Notes: generated from the letters alone by a model not told the origin. A stretch of DNA of 39,608 nucleotides from Heyndrickxia ginsengihumi (GCF_011008565.1 NZ_JAAIWK010000033.1:1-39608), one strand, 5' to 3'. Positions 26,085 through 35,644 are shown, counted from the stretch's first letter. Numbers and translations are program-made.

Positions 26085-26118
26085 GGACTTAGCATCTTAA
26101 TGATGCTAAATCCTTTTA
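26084..26118 (+). terminator. Terminator of map
   Basis: AGGACTTAGCATC and GATGCTAAATCCT form a 13-bp stem with one mismatch, followed by TTTT. Confidence 0.85.
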
Positions 26119-26184
26119 GGCTGGGACAAAACTGAAAAGTTGTTAGCTAAAGACGAACATGTATGCACAAATAAAGATTTATTT

Positions 26185-26222
26185 AAAAGAGGTTCAGAAT
26201 TGGATAATTCTGAACCTCTTTT
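26185..26222. terminator. Terminator between map and yfkK
   Basis: A perfect 17-bp stem (AAAAGAGGTTCAGAATT with AATTCTGAACCTCTTTT) around GGAT. It serves the leftward yfkK and backs up the map terminator. Confidence 0.85.
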
Positions 26223-26242
26223 CTTGACTTGGTGCTGTAGAT

Positions 26243-26473
26243 TTAATTGCGCAAGTTTCCAAGTTCTTCTACAATTGCTTGCATTTCATTGGGACTAAAA
26301 GACTCTCTTTTCATGACCATCGTATAAATATCATGCAAATCTTCGTAGCAATCTTCATTATATTGGGATGCATCAATTGCTGAAACATTTACCATTTTCA
26401 ACTTAGCTGTGATTTGCTCAATCATAAATTTTACATTTTCAGGAGATTTTTTAGTAAGGTTCAACCTATTCAT
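26243..26473 (-). CDS. yfkK: UPF0435/DUF1128 family protein YfkK
   Basis: A 76-residue acidic, helical protein of the DUF1128 family, function unknown. N-L-T-K-K-S-P-E-N-V near the N terminus and F-S-P-N-E-M-Q-A-I-V-E-E-L-G near the C terminus are the family landmarks. The ATG at 26473 lies almost on top of GGAAAGGA. A TTG at 26464, about 10 bases from that site, would give 73 residues and the usual M-N-L-T start. It is divergent from yfkH. Confidence 0.85.
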   Translation of the reverse strand: MNRLNLTKKSPENVKFMIEQITAKLKMVNVSAIDASQYNEDCYEDLHDIYTMVMKRESFSPNEMQAIVEELGNLRN

Positions 26474-26638
26474 TCCTTTCCAACTCCGGTTAGATAATCT
26501 TATTATACAAAAAGGAATATGAATACACACATTTTTTATGAACTTTTCTACAACATCTTTTTGGCTGAATATGTAAAATGTTTTAGAAGGCTTAGAAAGG
26601 GAAATATAAAGTATCAGTGGACTGTGAGAGGTGAAAGA

Positions 26639-27487
26639 ATGGACAAGATCGAAAAACTTACAACACAGGTTGTGAAACAAAGACCAATTAAAATACTGAT
26701 TAGAAACTCACTTGAAAACGACATTATGGGAATGGCAGCACAATTGGCATATTTTTTCTTGTTGTCTTTGTTTCCATTATTGCTTTTTATGTTTTCTTTA
26801 TTGCCTTATTTGCCGATCGATAAAGAATACGTTTTAAGTATTGTACGCGATGTTGTTCCTACACAATCCTTTGACATTATTGCGACAACAATAACAGAAG
26901 TGTTAACGAGCCGCAGCGGAGGGCTCCTTTCAATAGGTATGATTGTCACTTTATGGTCTGCATCTGGAGGGATAAATGCTACAATAAAGGCTTTAAATCG
27001 TGCGTATAAAGTAAAAGAGTCAAGATCCTTTTTTGTTTCGCGGAGCTTATCGATCGTATTAACGATTGCGATGATTTTTGTTTTGCTGCTTGTCCTCATA
27101 TTGCCCATTTTTGGTGAACATGTAGGAAACTTTATTTTTTCGATATTTGGTTTATCTCAACAATTTGAACGTATTTGGAATATTTTACGTTTTGGACTAA
27201 CCCCTGTTGTGATATTTGTTGTATTTAGTATTTTGTATTATATAGCACCAAATAAGCATGTGAAAGTTACTTCAATTTTACCAGGAGCAATATTTGCAAC
27301 AATTGGCTGGATCGTAGCATCGTTTCTTTTATCTTTTTATGTCGGTCATTTTGGAAACTATAATGCAACATATGGAAGTTTGGGCGGTATTATTATTTTA
27401 ATGCTGTGGTTCTATATTAGCGGAATCATCTTAATTTTAGGGGGAGAAATTAATGCAGCATTTTTTGGCAGAAGAGAACATTCATGA
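26639..27487 (+). CDS. yfkH: YihY/BrkB-family inner membrane protein YfkH
   Basis: A 282-residue protein with six membrane segments. It shows the YihY/virulence factor BrkB signature: A-A-Q-L-A-Y-F-F-L-L-S-L-F-P near residue 35, L-W-S-A-S-G-G-I near 105, and Y-G-S-L-G-G-I-I-I-L-M-L-W near 245. Once thought to be RNase BN, the family has no proven enzymatic activity and may be a transporter. The start at 26639 follows AGAGGTG; the frame is open 40 codons further but those overlap the divergent yfkK promoter region. A 32-codon gene follows. Confidence 0.88.
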   Translation: MDKIEKLTTQVVKQRPIKILIRNSLENDIMGMAAQLAYFFLLSLFPLLLFMFSLLPYLPIDKEYVLSIVRDVVPTQSFDIIATTITEVLTSRSGGLLSIGMIVTLWSASGGINATIKALNRAYKVKESRSFFVSRSLSIVLTIAMIFVLLLVLILPIFGEHVGNFIFSIFGLSQQFERIWNILRFGLTPVVIFVVFSILYYIAPNKHVKVTSILPGAIFATIGWIVASFLLSFYVGHFGNYNATYGSLGGIIILMLWFYISGIILILGGEINAAFFGRREHS

Positions 27488-27539
27488 TGTTTATAAAAAT
27501 TGCACATAGTAAAAGTACGAAAACAAAGGGGGGAGAAAA

Positions 27540-27638
27540 ATGTCTGCGAAAAAAGATGGCGGCACGAAACAAAATAGTAAGCAAAAGCCAAAAGGAAAGA
27601 CATCAAGCTCAGCTAATGGTCATAACGGCTACCATTAA
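27540..27638 (+). CDS. 32-residue basic small protein
   Basis: ATG at 27540 follows the strong site GGGGGGAG (27528-27535), about 4 bases away. The product is 32 residues, almost all polar: Lys/Gln/Asn/Ser/Gly-rich with no hydrophobic core, ending N-G-H-N-G-Y-H. A perfect terminator comes 10 bp after the stop. This composition recalls very small spore-associated proteins, but I do not recognise a family. It lies 52 bp after yfkH and may share its transcript. The strong ribosome site plus own terminator are the main evidence that it is real. Confidence 0.65.
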   Translation: MSAKKDGGTKQNSKQKPKGKTSSSANGHNGYH

Positions 27639-27647
27639 AGTAACAGC

Positions 27648-27680
27648 ACAAGCGTCTATTTTTTTAATAGACGCTTGTTT
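27648..27680 (+). terminator. Terminator after the 32-codon gene
   Basis: ACAAGCGTCTATT (27648-27660) pairs perfectly with AATAGACGCTTGT (27666-27678). It also abuts the end of the convergent yfkF. Confidence 0.85.
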
Positions 27681-28852
27681 TACAAAGTTTTGGCAACCGT
27701 CACGTTGTTTTTAAAAGAAAATAGTGAAATTGTAATGCTGAAGAGTACAAAACTGATTAAATAGAAAAAACTGCTGCCTTTTACTGAATCAATGATTATT
27801 CCACATACAAATGGACCGATCATGCTGCCGCAGCTAAATAGTATTCCACACATGATATTACCAGCGGGCAATAAAGATTTCGGTAATAAATCAGATGTGA
27901 AACTAATTCCAAGTGAAAAAGTGGAACCTACTGCCATACCAGCAAGAAAAAAGCATATAAATAGACCGATTGCTAATCCTTTACATAACGCAGCAGCGAT
28001 AAAACAAATACTGCCAACTAATAATACGGCGATCAGAATATTTCGTCGACCGTACCGATCACTCAAGATCCCCAATGGCAATTGAAAGACGATGCTGCCA
28101 ATTGAAAAAGCAGGAATGATCATGGCAACCGCATCGATATCAAGACCATTTCTAATAGCGTAGATCGGGAAACTGCTATTTAAAGTTGTTTCCATGAATC
28201 CGTAGGCAAGAGGCGGAAGCAAACCAACCCATGCATATTTCCAAACTTTGCCGAATCTTTTAATGGTGCTTATAAATGAAGCCCCGTCTGAATCACCCTC
28301 AGGAAATTCATTTTTTAATGTAAGAATTGTACACCAAATGCAAAGACTAATAAGTGAAGTTACAATAAAAGGAAGCTTTTCATTTATTTCAAGCAATCTT
28401 GTCATGAATGGGCCAATGGCAAACCCTAAACTAAAAAATAGTCCGTATAGAGAGATATTTCTCCCTAAGTTTTCCTTCTTTGAAAAATAGGTAATCCAAG
28501 TTTGTGTAGTAAAATTCAACATATGATCGCCAATGCCAATAAATAAACGGAGGAAGAACCAAAACCAAAAAGATTTCCAAGTCGAAAATAAGAAAAGTGA
28601 AAGCGTAACAGATAACCCTCCGAATAGAATAAGTGGTTTGTAACCGAATTTTTTAAGCGGGACTTCCATTAATGGAGATGCTAACAAAACACCGATATAT
28701 AAGGCAGTTGCATTAAGTCCGTTTAATGATGAATGAATTCCATCTTTTTCAAAAATGATAGAAATTAACGGGAGAATCATTCCTTGAGAAAAACCTGAAA
28801 TGGAAATCATACTAACGAGAATCCAAAAACGAAGCCGTTCTTTTTTTGTCAT
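27680..28852 (-). CDS. yfkF: MFS transporter YfkF
   Basis: A 390-residue, 12-segment major facilitator. Loop motif A appears as V-P-L-K-K-F-G-Y-K-P in the first half and G-I-L-S-D-R-Y-G-R-R-N in the second. S-L-G-F-A-I-G-P-F lies in segment 5. Length and position match B. subtilis yfkF; the substrate is unknown, with efflux likely. It is divergent from yfkE and convergent with the small gene at 27540. Confidence 0.85.
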   Translation of the reverse strand: MTKKERLRFWILVSMISISGFSQGMILPLISIIFEKDGIHSSLNGLNATALYIGVLLASPLMEVPLKKFGYKPLILFGGLSVTLSLFLFSTWKSFWFWFFLRLFIGIGDHMLNFTTQTWITYFSKKENLGRNISLYGLFFSLGFAIGPFMTRLLEINEKLPFIVTSLISLCIWCTILTLKNEFPEGDSDGASFISTIKRFGKVWKYAWVGLLPPLAYGFMETTLNSSFPIYAIRNGLDIDAVAMIIPAFSIGSIVFQLPLGILSDRYGRRNILIAVLLVGSICFIAAALCKGLAIGLFICFFLAGMAVGSTFSLGISFTSDLLPKSLLPAGNIMCGILFSCGSMIGPFVCGIIIDSVKGSSFFYLISFVLFSITISLFSFKNNVTVAKTL

Positions 28853-29005
28853 ATATATTTTCCTTTGCTACTTATTTACAAATTTAGCTAAATTACTTAA
28901 AAATGTTTGGCAATATATTGTTTCTTCTGTAAAATTTTATCATAGAATGTATTTTTCCATAAGAAATAGTCGTTATTGTGATGTTTTGATCTAAGGAGGT
29001 TTAGC

Positions 29006-30064
29006 ATGAATAGAGTGTTTAGCATTTTGGTCTTTATAGGGGTGCCGATATCAGTTATTGGGGCATTACTGCATTGGCCAAGTGTGCTTATGTTTGTTAT
29101 TTACTGTTTAACGATCGTTGCGCTTGCAAGCTTTATGGGACGAGCAACAGAAAGTTTAGCGATTATTGCTGGACCGCGGATTGGCGGATTATTGAATGCG
29201 ACATTTGGAAATGCCGTAGAATTAATTATTTCGATTTTTTCATTACAAGCAGGCCTGCATCAAGTTGTGCTTGCCTCGTTAACAGGTTCGGTAATCGGCA
29301 ACTTATTACTTGTTGCTGGCATGTCTTTTTTAGTAGGGGGATTAAAGTATAAGCGTCAGAAATTTAATGTTTATGATGCAAGGCACAATTCTGGATTATT
29401 AATTTTTGCTGTTTTTATTGCATTTGTCATTCCAGAAGTATTTTCAATGAATTTATCAAATGGCAAGACGATTAGTTTAAGTGTCGGTATATCGATTATT
29501 TTAATTATCTTATATTTATTAGCTTTGTTCTTTAAACTTGTTACACATCGGGGAATTTATCAAATTAGAGATGAAAATGAAGTAGTAGATGAAAAAGAAG
29601 AGCCAGAATGGAGCAAAACAAAGGCAATCATTATTCTTGCATTAGCTACATTAGCGGTTGCATATGTATCGGAAAATCTTGTACATACATTTGAAGCTGT
29701 GGCGAAGAGTTTTGGCTGGAGCGAAATGTTTATCGGGATTATCATCGTTGCGATTGTCGGGAACGCAGCCGAACATGCTTCAGCAATTTTAATGGCGTAT
29801 AAAAATAAAATGGATGTTGCCGTTGAAATTGCTTTTGGTTCGACTTTGCAAGTTTCGATGTTCGTTGTTCCTGTATTAGTACTTGCTTCATTGTTTTTTG
29901 AGAAGGCGATGCCGCTTGTATTTTCAATTCCTGAAATGGTTGCAATGATTGTATCTGTCACGCTTACGATTATTTTAGCAAATGATGGTGAGACTAACTG
30001 GTTTGAAGGTGCAACAATGCTTGCTGCTTATATTATAATGGGAATTGGATTTTTCTTACTATAA
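29006..30064 (+). CDS. yfkE: Calcium/proton exchanger YfkE (ChaA/CAX family)
   Basis: A 352-residue CAX antiporter with 11 membrane segments in two inverted repeats. The paired signature motifs are G-N-A-V-E72-L-I and G-N-A-A-E256-H-A; these glutamates match the transport-site glutamates of B. subtilis YfkE (Glu72/Glu255 in its structure, from memory). A short acidic loop (about 192-200) links the halves. It expels Ca2+ in exchange for protons. TAAGGAGG precedes the ATG. A terminator follows. Confidence 0.93.
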   Translation: MNRVFSILVFIGVPISVIGALLHWPSVLMFVIYCLTIVALASFMGRATESLAIIAGPRIGGLLNATFGNAVELIISIFSLQAGLHQVVLASLTGSVIGNLLLVAGMSFLVGGLKYKRQKFNVYDARHNSGLLIFAVFIAFVIPEVFSMNLSNGKTISLSVGISIILIILYLLALFFKLVTHRGIYQIRDENEVVDEKEEPEWSKTKAIIILALATLAVAYVSENLVHTFEAVAKSFGWSEMFIGIIIVAIVGNAAEHASAILMAYKNKMDVAVEIAFGSTLQVSMFVVPVLVLASLFFEKAMPLVFSIPEMVAMIVSVTLTIILANDGETNWFEGATMLAAYIIMGIGFFLL

Positions 30065-30070
30065 AGTTAT

Positions 30071-30102
30071 AAAAGCTTATTGCTATCGCAGTAAGCTTTT
30101 TT
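30071..30102 (+). terminator. Terminator of yfkE
   Basis: AAAAGCTTATTGC pairs with GCAGTAAGCTTTT around a 4-nt loop, with T residues following. Confidence 0.85.
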
Positions 30103-30205
30103 ATTTGAAGAAAAAGTACGGATAATCTGAATCGAACATGAAAAAAATAATGTTGCCTTCACAAAAATAGATCATCATGAATAGCAGCAGAAAGGAGTTA
30201 CCTAC

Positions 30206-31006
30206 ATGTTGAAAGTCTTCTTAAGGACAATATTAATTGCGATGCTTGCAATGGTTGTCACTATCCCTAGTGTACAAGCAAAAGAAGCGAAAAAGACTGT
30301 TAATATTCCATCATCTGTTCTTAATATAGCAAAAGAAAATACTTATCCTAATGCAACACAAGACTTGCCATATTTACAGCCGAGTGATTTTACAAGTCAG
30401 CTATTAAAAACATCTAACGTAAAAATAGAAAATCCTAATTTAATACGGATGCTAAATGAAACTTCTGTCAATCGATCGATTTTTTCTATCGGGCTGCGGG
30501 CAAAAATTTATTTAGGAGAATGGCCGCTTAATTATGAATCGGCAGAGACTGCTCCAAACTGGCAATATCAAAAAGTGAACACGAATTATTATGATAATCG
30601 CGGCGGAAAAACAAATTATAAAATGCATTATGTTCAAGAAACACAAAAGGTCGTCAGGGGCGGACTCACAGCAAAGGTACAAAAATTAGAAGATGTAAAG
30701 AAAATGATGCTATTAAAAGCGATGAAAAATACCAATTTACCGCTAGCATTCGATACGACAATCGGGGCGGGTACAAAGAAAGAACATGAATACAACATTG
30801 CCCCGAAACGGGTTGGCTATTTATATGGATACGCACCAGCAATTAATGAAAAAGGAAAAGTGACGTACGGCGAAGTCTATCTCGTATTAAAAGGAACAAA
30901 AAAAGAAATAATGGTTAAAAATGTTACTTCACAAGGCATTGGTGCATGGATTCCAGTTCAAGACTATATTTCATTTGGCTTCTCTGCTAGTGAACAGCCA
31001 AAATAA
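30206..31006 (+). CDS. yfkD: YfkD-like exported protein
   Basis: A 266-residue protein with a signal peptide: basic start, hydrophobic core at about residues 5-21 and a probable cleavage after V-Q-A near residue 25. No lipobox is seen. The mature part is mostly beta-rich by sequence, including S-I-G-L-R-A-K-I-Y-L-G-E-W-P. It belongs to the YfkD family, conserved in bacilli with unknown function. AAAGGAG precedes the ATG. It lies between yfkE and the pdaA region as in B. subtilis. Confidence 0.85.
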   Translation: MLKVFLRTILIAMLAMVVTIPSVQAKEAKKTVNIPSSVLNIAKENTYPNATQDLPYLQPSDFTSQLLKTSNVKIENPNLIRMLNETSVNRSIFSIGLRAKIYLGEWPLNYESAETAPNWQYQKVNTNYYDNRGGKTNYKMHYVQETQKVVRGGLTAKVQKLEDVKKMMLLKAMKNTNLPLAFDTTIGAGTKKEHEYNIAPKRVGYLYGYAPAINEKGKVTYGEVYLVLKGTKKEIMVKNVTSQGIGAWIPVQDYISFGFSASEQPK

Positions 31007-31107
31007 TGGCTAAACGTTGTAAATGCTTTGTACAAGTATCGTAAGAAATCAAACCGTGTTATAATAAAAACAAATATAGAGATTGAAGCGGATTGAGGAG
31101 GATTTTT

Positions 31108-31284
31108 TTGGGAAACGCTGTGTATGACAAAAACTTACAATTGAACTATTTAAAAGAGCGTCTAAACATGTTTTTAGAAGTGCTAGATTCAATGGATCCG
31201 GAAATGACTGAACTTGAAGATGTTGATCGTCTCATTAAGATGATGGATGATCTTGAGTTTAAAATTCAACAATTTAGCAAATAA
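31108..31284 (+). CDS. SE1561 family small protein
   Basis: A 58-residue acidic helical protein (M-G-N-A-V-Y-D-K-N-L-Q-L ... M-M-D-D-L-E-F-K-I-Q-Q-F-S-K) of the SE1561 family of Firmicutes, function unknown. It starts with TTG at 31108, with GAGGAGG ending 6 bases upstream; no ATG is available. It is a single-gene unit with its own terminator. Confidence 0.8.
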   Translation: MGNAVYDKNLQLNYLKERLNMFLEVLDSMDPEMTELEDVDRLIKMMDDLEFKIQQFSK

Positions 31285-31289
31285 GTGTG

Positions 31290-31320
31290 AGAGCTATTCC
31301 ATCTGCTGGAATAGCTCTTT
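31290..31320 (+). terminator. Terminator of the SE1561-type gene
   Basis: AGAGCTATTCCA and TGGAATAGCTCT pair perfectly over 12 bp, followed by TTTA. Confidence 0.85.
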
Positions 31321-31465
31321 ATTATGTAGATAGACTGAAATCATGTTAGGTTTATGAGATCGGATGGAAATTAGGAGACTGGCGTTATACGCAAATATTA
31401 CCAGCATGGAAGAGGAAGAAAGAGAAAAACTAAGAAAAATTGAAAAATCAAGGGAGTCATGTCAG

Positions 31466-32272
31466 ATGAAAAAATGGTTTTGGTTTTTATTAATCCCTGT
31501 TGTTTGCTTATTTTTCTCTTTTTCTTTCCAAACTTCTACCTATGCGGTTTCTAATCAGCCAATTCATTGGGGATTTAGCAAAGGGAAAAATGGCCAACAG
31601 GCTGAAGCTGGCAAAGCTTATGATGAAGCTTTAAAAAAATATGGTGGTGTTTATAAAGGCAATCCTCACGATAAAGTACTATATTTAACATTTGATAATG
31701 GGTACGAAAATGGTTATACAGCTAAAATTTTAGATGTATTAAAGGAAGAAAAGGTCCCAGCTATTTTCTTTGTAACCGGTCATTACTTAAAGTCAGAGCC
31801 AGATCTTGTTAAAAGAATGGTAAAAGAAGGCCACATTATTGGAAACCATTCATGGGGCCATCCGGATTTTACACAAGTTTCTGATGAGAAGCTGCGTGAG
31901 GAACTCGAAAAGGTTAAAACTGAAACGAAACGTATTACAGGTCAAAAAGAAATGAAATATTTACGTCCGCCGCGCGGTGTTTTTAGTGAACGGACATTGC
32001 AGCTAGCAAAGCAAGAAGGATATATTGACGTCCTTTGGTCATTAGCCTATTATGATTGGGATATTAACCGACAACAAGGTACACAATATGCCTATGATAA
32101 TATCATGAAGCAGCTTCATCCAGGAGCAATTATGCTTTTGCACACCGTTTCTAAAGATAATGCAAATGCACTTCAAAAAGTAATTCAAGATGCTAAAAAG
32201 CAAGGGTATAAATTCAAAAGTATGGACGATTTTATGAAAAAGGAACATCCAGCTACGCAAGAAAAAGACTAA
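31466..32272 (+). CDS. pdaA: Muramoyl de-N-acetylase PdaA (delta-lactam biosynthesis)
   Basis: A 268-residue exported polysaccharide deacetylase (family CE4) with an N-terminal signal/anchor (about residues 4-22). The metal site is Asp77 (in T-F-D-N-G-Y-E-N-G) with His128 and His132 (N-H-S-W-G-H). Having T-F-D-N-G rather than T-F-D-D is typical of PdaA. It removes the acetyl group from muramic acid, a step toward muramic delta-lactam in the spore cortex, needed for germination. GGGAG precedes the ATG by 9 bases; the frame is open 34 codons further but those are not signal-peptide-like. In B. subtilis it is forespore-expressed (SigG); no clear SigG promoter was found. Confidence 0.93.
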   Translation: MKKWFWFLLIPVVCLFFSFSFQTSTYAVSNQPIHWGFSKGKNGQQAEAGKAYDEALKKYGGVYKGNPHDKVLYLTFDNGYENGYTAKILDVLKEEKVPAIFFVTGHYLKSEPDLVKRMVKEGHIIGNHSWGHPDFTQVSDEKLREELEKVKTETKRITGQKEMKYLRPPRGVFSERTLQLAKQEGYIDVLWSLAYYDWDINRQQGTQYAYDNIMKQLHPGAIMLLHTVSKDNANALQKVIQDAKKQGYKFKSMDDFMKKEHPATQEKD

Positions 32273-32311
32273 AGAGCGGAGGCCCTACATCGGGTCTCAC
32301 TCTTTCTTTTT
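32271..32311 (+). terminator. Terminator of pdaA
   Basis: AAAGAG and GAGGCCC pair with GGGTCTC and CTCTTT in one imperfect stem, starting within the pdaA stop codon and ending in a T-rich tract. Confidence 0.65.
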
Positions 32312-32359
32312 CTGTTTTAATGTATGATATAATACAGAAAAACGAGTTGAGAGGTAGTT

Positions 32360-33223
32360 ATGTGGGAGGAAACTGTTGCAATAAACGGTCCATATCAATT
32401 TGATCTTGCATTACAACGCTTGTCATTAGATCCATTACATACAGTACATATAGAAGAAAGAACGATCAAGATGCCAATTTATAATGAAGTCCCTGAAGTT
32501 GCAAAAATTGTTGCGATCGGTTCGATGGAGCAACCAGTTTTTAAAGTGGAAGGGGAGCATCTCGAAACGAAAGATGCCGTTTTAGAACGGATTGCTACGA
32601 TTTTTCAATGGAATGCGAACTTAGCTGAAATTGAACGGCATTTATCTGCGACATCATTAAAACCTATTTTAACAAAGCATCGCGGTACACCGCTCGTACT
32701 TGATTTTTCCCATTTTGCATGTCTTGCTAAATGTATCATTCATCAGCAGTTAAATATGGCGTTTGCGCGCACATTAACAGAACGATTCGTCCATACGTTT
32801 GGTTTTGAAAAAGATGGTGTTTGGTTTTATCCAGATGCGGAGACAATAGCGGAACGAACAGTCCAAGAGCTGCGTGAGCTTCAATTTAGTGAAAGAAAAG
32901 CCGAATATATCATTGGTCTCTCCAAAATGATTGCTTCCGGGGAACTAAATGTTGAAGAGTTGCAGCAAAAATCAGATGCTGATATTTTAAAGCAATTGAC
33001 GAAAATCCGCGGGATTGGGCCATGGACGGTGCAGAATTTTTTAATGTTTGGACTTGGCCGTCAAAATTTATTCCCAAAAGCAGATATCGGCATTCAAAAT
33101 GCGATTCGCAATCTTTTTCAGTTCGAGCAAAAACCGACTTATGAACAAATGGACATGCTTGCAAAAGAGTGGGAACCTTATTTAAGCTACGCCTCCTTAT
33201 ATTTATGGAGAAGCATCGAGTAA
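32360..33223 (+). CDS. yfjP: DNA-3-methyladenine glycosylase YfjP (AlkA-type, HhH-GPD)
   Basis: A 287-residue base-excision glycosylase. The helix-hairpin-helix is [13 protein letters not shown] near residue 215, and the catalytic aspartate is D242 in F-P-K-A-D-I-G. The N-terminal third is the AlkA-like beta domain. It removes alkylated purines from DNA. AGAGG lies ahead of the ATG. rlmD starts 17 bp after its stop, so the two are probably co-transcribed. Confidence 0.88.
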   Translation: MWEETVAINGPYQFDLALQRLSLDPLHTVHIEERTIKMPIYNEVPEVAKIVAIGSMEQPVFKVEGEHLETKDAVLERIATIFQWNANLAEIERHLSATSLKPILTKHRGTPLVLDFSHFACLAKCIIHQQLNMAFARTLTERFVHTFGFEKDGVWFYPDAETIAERTVQELRELQFSERKAEYIIGLSKMIASGELNVEELQQKSDADILKQLTKIRGIGPWTVQNFLMFGLGRQNLFPKADIGIQNAIRNLFQFEQKPTYEQMDMLAKEWEPYLSYASLYLWRSIE

Positions 33224-33240
33224 TTAAAGGACGGAATAAT

Positions 33241-34617
33241 ATGCAAAAACAACAAGTAATCATAAAAGTAAAGCAACAATTTCCATTAACAATTAAACGT
33301 CTCGGCATCAATGGAGAAGGTGTCGGTTATTTTAAAAAAACAGTCATCTTTGTACCTGGAGCATTGCCAGGAGAAGAAGTTGTAGTTGAAGTAACAAAAG
33401 TACATCCAAAGTTTGCGGAAGCAGTTGTAAAAAAAGTCCGCAAACGTTCTCCTCATCGCGTAAAAGCACCATGCATTGTTTATGAGCAATGCGGAGGCTG
33501 TCAATTACAACATTTAGATTATAAGCAGCAGTTAATTGAAAAACGCGATATTGTCATCCAGGCGCTTGAGCGGCATACGAAATTCCCAATTGAAACATTG
33601 GATATTCGTGAAACAATCGGCATGGAAAACCCATGGCATTACCGTAATAAAAGTCAATTCCAGCTTGGCGAAGATCATGGCAAAGTGATCGCAGGGATGT
33701 ACAGCATCGATTCTCACAGGCTGATCAATATTCCAGAATGCATTGTGCAGCAGCCTGCTACGAATAAAGTAACCAATGTTGTGAAACAAATTTTGGCCGA
33801 TTTCCACATTCCAATATATAACGAAAAAACGCGAAAAGGCATTATGCGCACTATTGTCACTCGCGTCGGTACACAAACAGGCCAAGTGCAAGTTGTCCTT
33901 GTTACGGCGAAAAAAGAATTGCCAAGAAAAGATGTTATGATTGCTGAAATCCAAAAACGTTTGCCTGACGTCGTTTCCATTGTCCAAAACGTCAATCCAA
34001 AGAAAACATCGCTTATTTTTGGAGACGAGTCGATCCATCTATCAGGCAAAAAGATCGTCGAAGAACGGCTAGAAGAGTTTACATATGAACTTTCTGCACG
34101 TGCTTTCTTCCAATTAAATCCGATGCAAACAGTGAAGCTATATAATGAAGTCAAAAAAGCGGCACAACTAACAGGCAAGGAAAAAATTGCAGACGCCTAT
34201 TGCGGCGTTGGAACAATCGGTTTGTGGCTAGCTGACGGCGCCGCTGAAATCCGCGGCATGGATATCATCCCCGAAGCCGTCGATGACGCTAAGAAAAATG
34301 CGAAGAAACATAACATCAGCAATGCGCATTATTACACAGGAAAAGCAGAAGTATTACTGCCAACATGGACAAAAGAGGGCTGGCGCCCAGACGTAGTCAT
34401 CGTTGACCCGCCGCGCACAGGCTGCGACGACCAGCTCCTGAAAACAATCTTAAAAGTAAAACCAAAGAAATTCATCTATGTCTCTTGCAACCCATCAACA
34501 CTTGCCAGAGACTTACAAACACTCAGCACCGCATACAAAATCGAATACATGCAGCCAGTGGACATGTTTCCACAAACGGCGCACGTGGAGTGCTGTGTGT
34601 TACTCGTAAAAAAATAG
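33241..34617 (+). CDS. rlmD: 23S rRNA (uracil-5-)-methyltransferase RlmD/RlmCD, carrying an integrated element at its 3' end
   Basis: A 458-residue RNA m5U methyltransferase. A TRAM domain (about 8-68) precedes an iron-sulfur cysteine set (C78, C84, C87, C167). The SAM site is [10 protein letters not shown], and the catalytic cysteine is C416 in Y-V-S-C-N-P. AAAGGAC precedes the ATG at 33241; the frame opens earlier but inside yfjP. The last residues, H448-V-E-C then C-V-L-L-V-K-K, are partly supplied by inserted DNA: the codons for H-V-E-C form the attachment core, and a second copy at 37549 continues with a different tail. The gene is therefore probably still functional. Confidence 0.94.
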   Translation: MQKQQVIIKVKQQFPLTIKRLGINGEGVGYFKKTVIFVPGALPGEEVVVEVTKVHPKFAEAVVKKVRKRSPHRVKAPCIVYEQCGGCQLQHLDYKQQLIEKRDIVIQALERHTKFPIETLDIRETIGMENPWHYRNKSQFQLGEDHGKVIAGMYSIDSHRLINIPECIVQQPATNKVTNVVKQILADFHIPIYNEKTRKGIMRTIVTRVGTQTGQVQVVLVTAKKELPRKDVMIAEIQKRLPDVVSIVQNVNPKKTSLIFGDESIHLSGKKIVEERLEEFTYELSARAFFQLNPMQTVKLYNEVKKAAQLTGKEKIADAYCGVGTIGLWLADGAAEIRGMDIIPEAVDDAKKNAKKHNISNAHYYTGKAEVLLPTWTKEGWRPDVVIVDPPRTGCDDQLLKTILKVKPKKFIYVSCNPSTLARDLQTLSTAYKIEYMQPVDMFPQTAHVECCVLLVKK

Positions 34618-35644
34618 AAGATATATAAGGGTCCGAGAATCGGTAATGGATTCTTGGACTCCCATCTTCTTTTATTTCAATTCTTTCTATTAGTTTGTGA
34701 AGCATTTCTTCGTCAAGAACAGGGTTTTGAACAAACCGTTCAATTTGTTGGATTAGTTTTGTAAAATCAATCGTTTGTTTTTGTTGAAGTAATCCCTTTT
34801 CTAATTTTAGCTTCTCCTCATTCAGTTTAGCGAGTTGGATACCATTATCCTCAATGAGCAATCTGTATTCTTCATCTTGGATTTCACCCCGTATTTTCAT
34901 GCGAAGTGCAGTCGTTTTGTCTTTCTTTATGTTTTCTATCACCTTGAGAATGTTAGTGAGTTGTTTTTGATCCCGCTGAATGAAGTTTGCAATCTTTTTC
35001 TCAATGTCTTTTTGAAAAGATTTTGTAGAGAGTGCTGAAAACATTTGCTTTATATCATTTGAAATTGCTTCAATCAGTCCATTTTCTCTTACATGGTGAT
35101 CTGAACATTTTGTATGACCATACTTATTGTATGCCCCACAAATATATCCCTTACGATTGGCTTTATAGTGCATACTCTTACCACAATTAGAACAAAAGGA
35201 AATATTTGTGAAGAGGTGTTTTTTAGCATATGGTCGTTTACGTTTTCTTTCAGAGATTAACTGTTGAACAACATGAAAATCATCTTTAGAGATAATAGGC
35301 TTATGTGTGTTTTCAATGACAACATAATTTGCAGGATCAATCTTTTTACGTTTTTCAGTTGTTACACTAATTGAAGTTTCCTTTTGTTGAACTAGATTAC
35401 CGATGTAATGTTGATTTTCTAGTATTTTTCTAACTGTAGACCCATGCCATAGTGAACTGGAATTTCTCTTTCCTGCAATTTCAGAAGGAGTTGCTATACC
35501 GTCCTCGAAAAGCTCCCGTGCAATTCTGTCAAATCCTTTTCCTGAAAGATAAGAGTTGAATATTCGACGTACTACATCAGGAGTGGAATCAACTCTGACC
35601 TTTAAAACCCCACTAATAGATAGCTTAGTGGTTGAATTCGTCAT
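34523..35644 (-). pseudogene. Large serine recombinase lacking the N-terminal catalytic domain
   Basis: A 373-codon frame matching the Recombinase domain, zinc ribbon and coiled coil of large serine integrases. The zinc cysteines are in F-C-S-N-C-G-K and Y-I-C-G-A-Y, and H-L-F-T-N-I-S-F-C corresponds to H-L-F-T-N-M-A-Y-C of the intact enzyme at 37597-39087. Residue 21 aligns with residue about 172 of that enzyme, so the entire resolvase domain with the nucleophilic serine is missing. The ATG at 35644 has no ribosome site. About 30 C-terminal residues are read from the antisense of rlmD, because the frame runs across the attachment core. In another frame, 35717-35625 encodes KKQKKRLEQKKAQAFLYNDE, perhaps debris of the lost region. 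Confidence 0.85.
34582..34593 (+). other. Left attachment core (attL) in the rlmD 3' end
   Basis: CACGTGGAGTGC encodes H-V-E-C of rlmD and recurs exactly at 37549-37560. The composition change, the adjacent serine recombinase gene and the alternative rlmD tails at the two copies mark it as the crossover region of a large-serine-recombinase element. The exact 2-bp crossover cannot be fixed. Confidence 0.7.

Noticed and set aside
26117-26150. GGCTGGGACAAAACTGAAAA stretch after map as a riboswitch
   Set aside because: It resembles a dispersed intergenic sequence seen in Gram-positives, but no structure or downstream gene supports a regulatory RNA.
26519-26638. N-terminal extension of yfkH
   Set aside because: The 40 extra codons overlap the divergent yfkK control region and precede a good ribosome site for the shorter, family-length start.
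27484-27714. 76-codon ORF overlapping the small gene at 27540
   Set aside because: It is in another frame from the well-signalled 32-codon gene and runs through its terminator.
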